Made by a program: the position numbers and the translations under genes. The notes beneath the pieces were generated by a model. It ran no database searches, was not told the DNA's origin, and worked only from the letters and a program-made list of their open reading frames with translations. 64,000 nt of DNA from Euglena gracilis (Eukaryota > Euglenida > Euglenophyceae > Euglenales), in assembly GCA_039621445.1 (NCBI GenBank), contig CP154957.1, forward strand, positions 36,296,696 to 36,360,695, written 5' to 3'. Within the stretch, counting starts at the first letter, position 1, and each line of letters opens with the position of its first letter. Positions 22,740 to 33,299 of this stretch are shown here, piece after piece.

Positions 22740-23420
22740 TACTACCAACACCCCCCCCCCCTATTTGGCCGCCCTCCGGGCAGCCCGGACCCCCCTTCTG
22801 GCCAATTAGGGGGGGGACAATTAGGGGGGGGGGTTACCCCTAACCCCCCCCTAGTTGGCCACCTGGACCCGTCCTTTACAGTCGCGAACCCAATTCCGAA
22901 AAAACCCCTGGGCCTACTCTCGTTTCTCCAAAATGGCCAAAAATCATGCAAATGCCTAAAATAGCACCTTTCTCAAAAAATTTCGACCCCAAAAATACCC
23001 GAATAAAGGCATTTTCCCTTGCAATGAGTAACCCCCCCCCCCAAATTGGCCACCTGGGCTCTAGCCAATTAGGGGGGGGGGGACAAATAGGGGGGGGGGG
23101 TCGCTGAGCTCTTATCCCTTTATGGGTAAGAGCGAAGCTTACCACTGGGGGAAAACCCCCCCTCGACCCGCCCCCCCCCCCCCCCCCCCCCCCCCCCCGT
23201 CGGGGCCACCTCGGGAACCGGCGGATTATCACCATGATCCCGGCCCCGTTCCCGAATTTTTTTTTTCCAGTCGCGAGCGACTGGATTCCTAGTTTCCGAA
23301 TGACCTGGGTTTGACCCCCAACTCCCCGCCAGGCCCGAGTTATTCACGCGCGAAGGGGTCCAAACTGGGTAGGATTCGCCAACCCCCCCTGGATAAGCCC
23401 CCCCCCTTTGGACGGCCAAA
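22740..23420. repeat. G/C-tract repeats with 'ccaattagggg' units
   Basis: Units containing 'gccaattagggggggg' or 'ggccacctgg' recur several times, separated by C runs. A ~30-base poly-C lies at 23,168-23,198. No coding region. Confidence 0.7.
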
Positions 23421-23600
23421 AAATGTCAATTTTCAAAATATCTCCAAAATGAAGCAAAATCAAAGGAAATGTCCGGAGACCTAATTTGAAGCCCTTGGAA
23501 CGCCTCATCCACTGGTATTTTGAATTCCCCGCAACGCCCCGTCTCGCCCGAGATACGGCCGTTTTCGGCGCAGCTGGCCATTTTGTACACTTTTTCCACT
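23420..23600. repeat. Dispersed repeat copy
   Basis: The segment 23,450-23,530 is the inverted counterpart of 8,925-9,000 (shared core aatcaaaggaaatgtcc). It leads directly into the ~175-bp tandem repeat. Confidence 0.65.
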
Positions 23601-23604
23601 GTTC

Positions 23605-24225
23605 GACTTAGCCATTTTCGGCCAAAAAAGTCGAAAAAAATCGAAAAATTTTTTTTGCCCAAAACGATGTTTTTTGGCCTCCCGGACCCAGGAAAAACTG
23701 TTCTTGAGCCGAAAACGAGCGTTTTTCGACCCGCCAGCGCCCCGTTCTGGGCCACCAACCCATTGACTTCGCGCCAAAACCGGGTCAAAAAAGTCGAAAA
23801 AAATCGAAAAATTTTTTTTGCCCAAAACGATGTTTTTTGGCCTCCCGGACCCAGAAAAACTGTTTTTGAGCCGAAAATGAGCGTTTTTCGACCCGCCAGC
23901 GCCCCGTTCTGGGCCACCAACCCATTGACTTCGCGCCAAAACCGGGTCAAAAAAGTCGAAAAAAATCGAAAAAATTTTTTTTGCCCAAAACGATGTTTTT
24001 TGGCCTCCCGGACCCAGAAAAACTGTTTTTGAGCCGAAAATGAGCGTTTTTCGACCCGCCAGCGCCCCGTTTTGGGCCGCCAACCCATTGACTTCGGGCC
24101 AAAACCGGGTCAAAAAAGTCGAAAAAATCGAAAAAAAATTTTTGCCCGAAACGAAGTTTTTTGGCCTCCTGGACCCGGAAAAGGGGTTTTCGAGCCGAAA
24201 ATGGGCGTTTTTCGACCATAATGGC
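23605..24225. repeat. ~175-bp tandem repeat, 3-4 copies
   Basis: Each unit contains tcaaaaaagtcgaaaaaaat, 'aaacgatgttttttggcctc', 'ctgtttttgagccgaaaa', 'gtttttcgacccgccagcg' and 'caacccattgacttcg'. The copies differ slightly. Apparent proteins (repeated FGSKTVF or FRLKNSF segments) are repeat translations, not genes. A further copy continues after the minisatellite at 25,200-25,410. Confidence 0.9.
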
Positions 24226-25192
24226 CATCATGGCCCGTGATGGCATCATGACCGGTGATGCCAATCATGGGTCATAATGTGCATGATGACCCATGATGAC
24301 CATCATGGGCAATGATGGCCATCATGACCAACGATGGCCATGAGGACCAATGATGGCCATCATGACCATTGATGTCCATCATGACACATGATGGCCATCA
24401 TGACCCATGATGGCCATCATGACCCATGATGGCCATCATGACCCATGATGGCCATCATGACCCATGATGGCCATCATGACCAATGATGGCCATCATGACC
24501 AAAGATGGCCATCATGACCCATGATGGCCATCATGACCCATGATGCCCATCATGACCAATGATGGCCATCATGACCAATGATGGCCATCAGGACCCATGA
24601 TGGCCATCATGACCATTGATGGCCATCATGACACATGATGGCCATCATTGGTCATGATGGCCATCATTGGTCATGATGGCCATCAGGACCAATGATGGCC
24701 ATTCAAGACCAATGATGGCCATCATGACCAATGATGGCCATCATGACCAATGATGGCCATCATGACCAATGATGGCCATCATGACCAATGATGGCCATCA
24801 TGACCAATGATGGCCATTCAGGACCAATGATGCCCATCATGACCCCTGATGCCCATCATGACCCCTGATGCCCATCACGACCAATGATGGCCATCATGAC
24901 CAATGATGGCCATCAGGACCAATGATGGCCATCAGGACCAATGATGGCCATCACGACCAATGATGGCCATCATGACCCACGATGGCCATCATGACCCACG
25001 ATGGCCATCACGACCAATGATGGCCATCACGACCCATGATGGCCATCATCACCCATGATGGCCATCATGACCCATGATGCCCATCACGACCAATGATGGC
25101 CATCATGGGCCATGATGGCCATCATTGGTCATGATGGCCATCATGGGAACCAATGATGGCCATCATGGCCCATGATGGCCATCATGACCAAT
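24226..25192. repeat. GATGGCCATCATGACCAAT minisatellite
   Basis: About 50 copies of a ~19-bp unit, palindromic in its first ten bases (GATGGCCATC) and variable in the rest (gaccaat, gacccat, gacacat, ggaccaat). Some copies are inverted ('attggtcatgatggccatc'). The array sits inside a unit of the ~175-bp repeat: before it the unit stops in 'gtttttcgacc', and after it the unit resumes at 'ccgggtcaaaaaagtcg'. Confidence 0.95.
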
Positions 25193-25199
25193 GTCAACC

Positions 25200-25410
25200 G
25201 GGTCAAAAAAGTCGAAAAAATGGAATTTTTTTTTGCCTGAAACGATGTTTTTTGGCCTCCCGGACCCGGAAAAACTGTTTTTGAGCCGAAAATGAGCGTT
25301 TTTCGACCCGCCAGCGCCCCGTTTTGGGCCGCCGACCCATTGACTTTGGGTCAAACCCGGGTCAAAAAAGTCGAAAAAAATCGAAAAAAATTTGGGCCCG
25401 AAACGATTCG
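25200..25410. repeat. Resumed copy of the ~175-bp repeat
   Basis: The same unit as at 23.6-24.2 kb, with small changes (gccgacccattgactttgg). It ends where the GC-rich block begins. Confidence 0.85.
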
Positions 25411-25419
25411 CTGGGACGC

Positions 25420-25580
25420 CGGGCCGCCGGCCCGCCGCCGGCCCGCCGCTGGCCGGGCCGCCGGGCCGGGCCGCCGGGCCGCCGGCCGGTCCGGGCCGGG
25501 CCGGGCCGGGCCGGGCAGGGCCGGGCCGTCGGGCCGCCTGCCGGCCCGGGCCGGGCCGCACCGGCGGCGGGCGGGGCGCG
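25420..25580. repeat. GCCGGGCC low-complexity block
   Basis: About 150 bp of permuted gccggg/ccgccg units; almost no A or T. Confidence 0.85.
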
Positions 25581-25779
25581 CTTATCAAGAGCTCAGCACT
25601 ATTCAAAACCTGGTCACGTTAATACCATAACGTATGCTTGATGCTTGCACCAGGTTTTTTTTTGGTGGGAGCTCTCTCTGTTCTCGTGCTGTGCCTGGCA
25701 ATCTTGTGGTCCTCCTGGCGTTTTAGTGCATGGTGGCTTTCCTGGCTTTTAATTGGTTGTCCCGCACATCCCCACACCA

Positions 25780-26520
25780 GGGTTGGGCAATTAACCGTTA
25801 TCATTGGGGTCAAGCGATTAACCATGGTCAACTGGGGGGTCAACAAGCGATTAACCAATTTTCGATTAAATGTGTCTTTCCCTCGATTAATCTCGATTAA
25901 CCGCCACAAAAAAATTCAAAGTGTCCCTACTTGAGTAGTGTTGTGCACCTTGCCAAATTGGTGCCTGAAAACATCATCCCCAAACCAGAGCTTAGACTCT
26001 CATTCATTGGATGGATCATGAGCCAAACAAACGAAAAAAATGAAAACCACACGGATCTCCGTTGCCAAGTCTAATGGGTCAGGTAGCCAAGTGCGCGTAA
26101 ATTCATTCGCACAAACATGAGCGCATCAACGGAGCAATCACTAAGGTGATTGCGCAAATCATTGGGGTCACAGCTTCTTTCATCTGATGACAATTACCAC
26201 CCCTCCTCCGAAGGGTTATGTTCGGTGTTGCAGTTGAAAATTGCCTCTTTTCCAAAAGGGAACTTCAATTACCCACAGGTCCATCCCCCACCCGGTGTCT
26301 ACCGGTAAGTCCCCAAAGGGTAGAGAAATGTTCCCAAACCCAAGACATCTTTGATTTCTGCAAAAAAAAAAGTCGATTAACTGGGGGGGCCACAAGCGAT
26401 TAATCGTTTTTCGATTAACCATGGTTAATTGTCCCCCCCCCACAAACGATCGATTTACTGGGGGGGTCACAAGCGATTAACCGTTTTTCGATTAACCATC
26501 CAACCCTGCCCACACGATTC
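25780..26520. repeat. GATTAACC-rich segments
   Basis: Two clusters (25,785-25,905 and 26,375-26,510) contain repeated gattaacc, cgattaa and accatggtta motifs separated by G/C runs and 'gtcacaagcgatt' units. Between them (25,910-26,370) is mixed sequence with no gene. Confidence 0.7.
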
Positions 26521-26540
26521 ATCATTCATTTTTTAAAATT

Positions 26541-26665
26541 GGGGGGGGGTCACCGGACTCAGGACAAAGCCGGTGACCCCCCTCACCGGCTTTGTCACCC
26601 CTGAGTCCATCGTAGGGGGTCACCGGCTTTGTCCTGAGTCCGGTGGGGGGGGGGGTCACCAACTT
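26541..26665. repeat. Second foldback cluster of ACCGGCTTTGTCC repeats
   Basis: Inverted copies of the 21.8-kb cluster. The outer flank 'gtcaccaacttaaacggcg' mirrors 'gctttaagttggtgac' at about 21,950. The two clusters bracket about 4.5 kb. Confidence 0.8.
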
Positions 26666-26702
26666 AAACGGCGCGGTCTCGCCCCTCAAAGGAAAAAGCG
26701 GT

Positions 26703-26775
26703 GTGACCTCTTGTGTTTCGAACCCACGACCATACCATCATAAGACATGCTCCGCCACCATGTTAACCTGGTCAC
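26703..26775 (-). tRNA. tRNA-like sequence, probably a pseudogene
   Basis: The 73-nt minus-strand segment starts GTGACC and ends GGTCAC, which pair as six base pairs of an acceptor stem. It contains GGGTTCGAAA at the T-loop position with TTCGA in register, and an A-box-like GGTGGCGGAGCATG. The T-stem has two mismatches and no clean five-pair anticodon stem forms. This suggests a decayed tRNA or a tRNA-derived repeat; no anticodon is assigned. Confidence 0.4.
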
Positions 26776-26999
26776 TCTGTATGCATTCATCATGGACTTT
26801 TATCAAAATTTCTTAAAGAATGTCATTTTGGCCATTTTTTTTGCCAAACAAGTGCTCTTGTAGTGAACTTCACCAGTGAAGTTAACTTCACCCAATTTAC
26901 CTTAACCAAAATTAACTTACCCTCACTCCCCTCAAAATGTCCCCCCCAAACGTGGCCATTTTTTTTGGCAAATTTTGGTTTATCCCCTCAAAGGGTTTA

Positions 27000-27625
27000 T
27001 CCCTCATTTTCCTTCGACACCAAAGGCGACAAAGGCCAACATTTGACCTCCCCTCCAAAGCAGGGGTGTAGAAGTATTTTTTTCTCGGGGGGGGGGGGGG
27101 CGAGATCCTTGACAAATGCCTTATTGTAACCATTGTTTTTTTCTGCCGCCCAAAGGGGGGCAAGGGGGCAGGTTTTTTTTTTTTGAAAGATGGCATTGAA
27201 TTTGACCAAAAATGTGGGAATCTTTGACATCATGGCGCAATCCACCACAATTTCGACTTTCAAGCCGCCCAATGGGCGGCAAGAGACGGTGATGCGTTTT
27301 GTGTTTGGGGATTTCAAAAAGAGGGACTTCAAAAAGAGTGCAAAATGCGGAAAAAGAGACGGTAAGGTATTGAGAGTTCCCTCCCAAAACCCGCCCCCTC
27401 CGAGATATATTGCATGGAACAAAAAAAATGTATTGCTGCCCGAAGGGCGGCTGGACGGTAATGCATTTCCCCCAAAAGCTGCCCCCAAAAAGAGCCAAAT
27501 TTGCAACAGAAATGGTGTGCTGTTTAAAATTTTGAATTTAGAGGCCAAGTCAAGGTGCATGTTTCCTGTTGCCGCCCGAAGGGCGGCGAGATAGTAGTGA
27601 GACACTCACAAACAATACCCCCAAA
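27000..27625. repeat. Repeat block with GCCGCCC hairpins
   Basis: Four or five short hairpins (gccgcccaaaggggggc, gccgcccaatgggcggc, tgcccgaagggcggc, gccgcccgaagggcggc) occur at intervals of about 130-150 bp in otherwise A/T-rich sequence. The last one and its right flank are the inverted counterpart of 20,145-20,215. Confidence 0.7.
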
Positions 27626-27759
27626 AAGCTTGATATTAGTTCAACGACTGCTCATAAAACCTATGATGGGTCCTTGAGCAATAGCCTGCTATGAATTTTT
27701 AGCCTGCTGTGAATTTTTGAATGTACTGGAAAATGGGTTTTGCTTAAGAACGCCCCGAG

Positions 27760-27832
27760 AAGGAGGAGGAGGAAGAGGAGGAGGAAGAGGAGGAAGAGGA
27801 GGAAGAGGAGGAGGAGGAGGAGACGGAGGAGG
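27760..27832. repeat. GGA/GAA microsatellite
   Basis: Tandem gga with interspersed aga triplets over about 70 bp. Confidence 0.9.
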
Positions 27833-27889
27833 ATTTCCTTGATGATATTTGTTACATATTGAAAGGATAACTTGTTATTGGCTGTATTG

Positions 27890-28660
27890 CCCTGGGGAGG
27901 GGGTCCACTGGCTAACCATTTTGCCAGACCCTAGACCCTGGAAAAAAAGACTGGCTAGACCCCCCTCCTCTCCGGTGGTGGGGGGAGTCCAGGGGTCCCC
28001 CTGGCTGGAAAAAATTTCCTCCGGCGCTGTGTGCCGAAGTGGAAATGAGATTTTTAATGCATCTTTGGCTGATTTTGTTCCAAAAAAATCCCCAAAATGG
28101 CCAAAATGGGCATTTTTGGCCAGTTTTTGGCGCTTCGAACATGCCTCACGTCAGGCAGTGCAGCAAAGCAGCGGTGCACAATCAGATGCAACTTTTTGTG
28201 CAATGTTTTTGCCAAAAAAAAAAGAGTCAGGGCGTTTCACATGGGACGGGACGGTACGTTTTTCTTGTTAAGGAGCACCCTTAGACCTAAGGGCCAGCAA
28301 ATGGCTGGTCTGGGCCAGGCTTTTTTAAGTGAGGTCTTTTGGCAAAAACAGGTGACTTCAGGGGAGAAAAAAATGCTTTTTGGCATCTTCGAACCATCCC
28401 CTATCCACCGTTTCTTGACCTGTAATTTTCGACCCCATTCGATGCCCAGACCAGGCTTTTTTTTACTGATCAGGGGGGGGGAAGGGGGGATGGGTAGGTG
28501 CTATAGGGTGCCTGCCCCTAGCAGGCACACCCCCCGGGGGGGACCCAAATTTTTTTCATTGAAAATGGCCTTTTCCGAGTCCCTGGCGCCTTCGGCGCCG
28601 GGGTCGGAGAGGGGGGTGGTTTTTTGCCCTTTTATTCAGGAGTGGGTTTCTTTTTTTTAC
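27890..28660. repeat. Dispersed G/C-tract repeats
   Basis: A segment with 'ctggctagacccccc' and 'gtccaggggtccc' (27,950-28,010) has a relative near 59,245-59,300. A GTGCCTGCCCCTAGCAGGCAC-type hairpin lies near 28,502 and a GGCGCCTTCGGCGCC hairpin near 28,585. No gene. Confidence 0.65.
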
Positions 28661-28679
28661 ACCACACATCTCATCAATG

Positions 28680-30270
28680 AAATACAATGGACTTCCCCAT
28701 GGGTATTTGCTGATGTGTGTGCTTAACGTTCATTTACAATTAATTATTTTATTTGCTGATATTTTTCTTCATGTATTCACACATATTTTATATTTGTGGA
28801 TGTCCAGAGATATCTGCATTTGTAAAACAACATGTATTTATATATTTATAATGTTCATTGTAAATATGTGTATATATGTATATATGCATATTTATACATA
28901 CATGTGCAATATGTAATATAATATATACAATATTTATGTTCAAACATGTTAGCACAACAGAAAAAACACACCAACAATGCAGACGGTGTCGCCAGCAGCA
29001 CCCCACACTGTGGCAAATACTCTTCTTCCTTGCTTAACCTAGTATGCATGTTTCGTCATTCTCCAACCATGCCAATGCAGATATTCTTTCCTCTTGCTTC
29101 ACAGCCCCGGGGAAGGGGGCTTTCACTTGGGCCAAACCCACCTGGCCACTTTATTCAAAAAAAACCTCCTGACTTACAATCCAGGGACAGGGGACCCACC
29201 CAATTCACCCAAAATTGGCCGAATTCCTTGAAAACCTTGCTTGGACTTCTTCAGCTGGACCGACCCTGGCTGGACGATTTCGTCAATTTGGTGTTTAAAC
29301 TTGCCAGGTATATGCCAGAAATACGCAGATATGTGATTATTTCTTTCCGAACAAAACAAAATAGTTTTCGTTTTGGGTTTTAATTGTTTTATCTACATCC
29401 TGGACTTGGACTGAATGGATTGTTGGATCCAATGCTTTCAAAGACGTAATTGTTCATGGCAAAATAATATTCAATCTGAGCACAGCATTGTCGACAGTGA
29501 ATCTGATGCCAAACAGCATGTCCTTTTGCCTTTGTCAGTATCCTGCCAATGCAACACAATGGCTTAATGCAAAAAAAAGATGAACTACTTGAATTTGAAA
29601 TCAACTGTCTGATCTCTTTCAATGTGGGTTGTTCATTTAAGCGTCCACCAGCCGATTGAATACTTCAACAAACCAGCCCAATCTGATCAACAGCAATTAA
29701 GGAAGCCTCTATCTTCATTAAGAATTCATTTGAGCAATTAGGTGGCAAGATGGATGGCTCCATATGAATCCTTGAATGATATTTGACAACGTCGCGAACT
29801 GTGTGTGGTTTTTTGTTCTCAGGCAGGTGGTCTACAAAAATCAACCAAATGAATGCCCAAATAAACTTAGCCTGCGGGTTAAAAGAGGCGAATCTCTTAG
29901 AAATGCACCCAGTCGACATTCATATGTATTCATGCATTCATATGCGATTACTTTCCTCTGATCATTGACTCACTCACTTTGGCTAAATTAACATCACACG
30001 TTCTTTCATGAAACAAAAATCCAACAAATAACAAGAATGTTTTGATGTTACAGGCAACACAAACACATGTGAAAGAGATAATGAAAGATTTGTCTATTTC
30101 ACAATACAAAAATCGACACCGTTAATGAAAAAGTTGTAATGAAGAATAAAAATCTTATAATATTTGGTTTTTTTATGAAATTATTTGTGAAATTAGAACA
30201 TGTAAGAAAATGAATGCGGTCAGAGATAATGAATCTCCACCACTCAACGTTCATGGAAAACTTCCTGTTA
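28680..30270. other. AT-rich island
   Basis: Base composition changes sharply from the G/C-tract sequence around it: 28,740-28,940 is dominated by TATATA/CATATT strings, and 29,390-30,230 is complex A/T-rich sequence with almost no G or C runs. Two modest minus-strand frames lie inside (separate entry). No RNA gene was recognised. Confidence 0.6.
29389..29919 (-). CDS. Possible A/T-rich coding remnants, unknown
   Basis: Two consecutive minus-strand frames, 84 codons (29,665-29,919) then 77 codons (29,389-29,622), have a natural amino-acid mix, including VRDVVKYHSRIHMEPSILP and AQIEYYFAMNNYVFESIGS. They are in different frames with a stop-rich join and no clear splice ends. They could be exons of an A/T-rich gene or a decayed one. 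No family is recognised. Confidence 0.25.
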
Positions 30271-30279
30271 GATGCGGGG

Positions 30280-31540
30280 GGGGGGGTAGGGGGAGGGTGC
30301 TCCTGTGAGGGTAGTTCCCTGACGCAATCTCTTGTTGTAACCCCCCATCTCTTTAAGATGCTTTGGGCCCCGGCGCCTTCTGACCTGCGTTGTGTTGTGC
30401 TTTAACCCAGCCAAACCAGCCAAAACCTACCCCCCCCCCCGTCCAATTCCGACCGTTGGAGGGTGCCCACTCCCCCGCCGTGAGTGCAACCTTCCTTGAA
30501 AGGTAGGGTTAAATAAATGCTGTGTTCGAGGGGTTTGTGTTTTCCCCCCCTTGAACTGCTCCCCGTCCCTTGCCAGTCCAGGCATTTGGAATGATGTGGA
30601 ATACTCTCCAAAGAAGCAAAACAACGGGAATGGCATTTGGACACCGTGAGAGATTTCATTGGTGTCTTCAGTCAGCAGCAGCTTCCCACCTCAGATTGGG
30701 GGGGCGTCCACAGGGCGGGCAGCGCTGGGGGGGGAGTGCTTGCCAAAACCAGGCCAGGCGGGGCGCAGTGGCAGCGGCAGGTGGCAGCGCAAGCGGACCA
30801 ACCCGGGGCGGAAATTTAACCATCTGCACACATACAACTTGGGGGCGCCTAGGTGGTGCAACGCATTAAGAATTGTGATTTGTACACCAAATTGAACTGC
30901 ACCCCTTCCAGATGGCTCTGACATTGGAGATCAACCACCCAATAAATGCGCACTGTCCTAATTCTGTACACCCCCTAATAAGTGCGCCCCCCCCCCCCAG
31001 GCATCTAAAATTGTTTTCATAAAAGTGGGTACCCCTGAACTGGGAATGTCTCTGCTGCATTTTCAATCATTTTGGACGATTTTGGACCACTATGGGCCAC
31101 CTATGGGAGGTTTGTGCCAGTTTCGGTCAAATTTTCCCATTTTTTTTTCGACCAGTTTTGTCCGTTTTCCCCCCATTTTGGGCATTTTTGTCCAATTTTG
31201 GTATATTTTTTGTCAACGTCCTGATGAGTGCTTACCCCCGAGGGGCCTTAAAAGTGTGCACCCGTGCACTTTATTGGGGGGGGGGGGTTAGCACCCACCC
31301 GAAAGTTTGGAATCCAACCCGTTTGTGGTTTCTGTTTGTTTGACCCAAATGCTGTATTCAGCACGTATTGGTGGATTTTTTATGGAGGGAGGTGGTTGCG
31401 TGAGCTCTCGAGCACCTAGAAATATGCCCCCCCCCCAAATTACGAAACGGGTCTTTACCACCCTGCCCCCAGGGGATTTGATTTTTTCGTCTGGATATGA
31501 AGCCTCCCGCCTTACATGACGTCCCATGAGGGGGCCATTC
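30280..31540. other. Mixed G/C-tract sequence, no clear gene
   Basis: Contains C and G runs and a GC-rich patch (30,690-30,840) with open frames on both strands. One minus-strand frame there follows a tgtgtgcag acceptor, but its protein is Pro/Ala-rich and unconvincing. It might be a downstream exon of the 33-kb gene. Confidence 0.35.
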
Positions 31541-31549
31541 AGGCAAATG

Positions 31550-32340
31550 GCAAAATTCTATTTCGTGGATATTACAATTTATCACCAGAAATGGTCGTTT
31601 TGGGCAAAATTTTTGGGGAAATTGGGGGATAAACAGAAGAGATTTGGTATGAAATTGGTATTTGATTCCAATTGAAAGCAGTGAAAGTTCGTTTCAGCTG
31701 CCCCAAAAAGTTTGAAGTTTCCCCCAAGGAAAGTGTTGAATATTTAGTTCATATAGATTGATTCATATTTACCATCGGTAATTGATTTTGAAAGCATTGG
31801 TTGACTGAGATCTGATGGGGTCAGGGATGCAGTTTTTGAAATACAATTCTGTTCAAATGAAATGAAACGGTTGTTTTTGCCTCATTTGCTGACATCTGGA
31901 ATCTGCTTTGGCTTTCTGTCAAAAGAAAATGAATGTGTTCCATCCAAGGATATATCTTCTTATTCAGAAAATATAATGCATTTAAAATATTCCAGTGAAA
32001 AAATCGGAGGAAAAAAGAATACGTTGATTTGTTCAAAGTGAAATGAAATTTAAATCATTATTGTTGTGTAATTTTATATACAGTATGACAAATTTAAATA
32101 TCAAATCATTTTCCCTTCATTTTAAACGCATATTCACAACGTATAAATTTTTGACAAATGCTTTGAAATTTACGATTGTAAACAACGTTTCACAAGAGTA
32201 ATATCCAAATTGAGCTTCAGGGGGTAAAGAGACAAGAACATACGTGAATTGCAAGGCACCTGGCTTTAAAGGCTTACCCATTGGCTATTTCCCAAAATTT
32301 AGATAATATAAAATCCAATAAAATGTAATTCATGGATTTC
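31550..32340. other. Second AT-rich island
   Basis: About 800 bp of complex A/T-rich sequence lacking the G/C runs typical of the window. Open frames are short (up to 71 codons), with no recognisable protein or RNA gene. Confidence 0.5.
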
Positions 32341-33012
32341 TGCCCCACACGTGGGGGAGGGAAATGTGCACCGTGCAGTTTTTGCAGTTTTATTTGCAGG
32401 TTTTTTTAATTCAGTGTTCTTATCCTGAAGAACTGCACATTTTGTGCCATTTTGCAGTTTTCTTTTGTTTGAGCTTTTTTTTTTTAGGAATTTGAGGTGT
32501 CTATTTTGTGCCTTTTTTGGATTTTTTTTTGCAGTTTGTTGCAGTGCAGTTTTTGGCCCGCACGTGTGCACTTTCCCCCCCTCCCTGCCCCAGGCCAAAT
32601 TCGGTCATTTTTTATACTTTCCCTCATCCTTCAAATATGACGAAACTCGGGGAATTTTAGCCCACAAGAAAATAAAGAGTATGATTGAACAATTTGGGAG
32701 TTTCAAGCCCTACAAATGGAGGTGTGCATCCTTGCACAAGACATGGAGGGGCATGCATCCCCTTGGGGTGCCTGTTTGCTACTTGCTCTCTCCACCTGTA
32801 CCTTTAGAACAAATGTGCATTGCAACAAACGAAATGAAATCTGGTTCAAAAAAACAGGCCAGCAAAATGGCAAGCACAATTTGACCAAGAGAGAGAGAGA
32901 TCAGCACTACATCTGTTGCTGCATCCATGCCTTTCTCTAATGCACTGTTCGCCGTGATGCTTCATGGGGCGATTCCTGTTTTGGGGGGCAGGAGGGACAG
33001 CAGGGCCAACAC

Positions 33013-33094
33013 CTGCTGGGGCCCAGCGGCGAGGCGGTGGTGTGCGGCATCCAACGCGACGACCAGCAGGAACACCGCCAGTAGCGGCGCCCCA
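33013..33094 (-). CDS. Candidate second exon with hydrophobic segment
   Basis: Preceded by the acceptor CCTCCTCCGCAG and followed by the donor CAGCAG-gtgttgg. It encodes GAPLLAVFLLVVALDAAHHR and LAAGPQQ in 27 codons plus a one-base start, ending in phase 0. The hydrophobic core of about ten residues would be a signal peptide core or membrane anchor. Later exons to the left were not found with confidence. Confidence 0.45.
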
Positions 33095-33254
33095 CTGCGG
33101 AGGAGGGCCGACGCCGGGCGCCACCCGCCTGCTGGTCCCGAACATTGGCAAAGCCGTGGCATAGCATCGGTGACATCGCTCATGTGTTGCGGTTCAGTTG
33201 GAGATGCCGCCAGTGTTTCACTGCACTGCTGGGCCAAATGGGTGCGGCGGACAC

Positions 33255-33289
33255 CTTGAGCCGGCTGTGGCCGCGGCCAGCATCGCCAT
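33255..33289 (-). CDS. Candidate first exon of a signal-anchor protein
   Basis: ATG at 33,289 begins MAMLAAATAGS, ending in phase 2 at a GT donor (CTCAAG then gtgtcc). The next exon, 33,013-33,094, begins with one base that completes the codon, so the join is in phase. Together they encode a short alanine-rich start and a hydrophobic stretch, typical of a signal peptide or signal anchor. No family is identified. Confidence 0.4.
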
Positions 33290-33299
33290 CTTGGGGCTC

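Noticed and set aside
23426-24113. 200-220-codon ORFs with repeated FGSKTVF or FRLKNSF units
   Set aside because: Periodicity equals the 175-bp DNA repeat; no independent coding sign.
24226-25192. CRISPR-like regular array
   Set aside because: The unit repeats every ~19 bp with no unique spacers, and unit variation is scattered; it is a minisatellite.
32485-32525. Spliced-leader RNA gene
   Set aside because: A tttgaggtgtctatttt string resembles what I recall of a euglenid spliced leader, but no adjacent donor/snRNA-like fold or repeat of the unit was seen.
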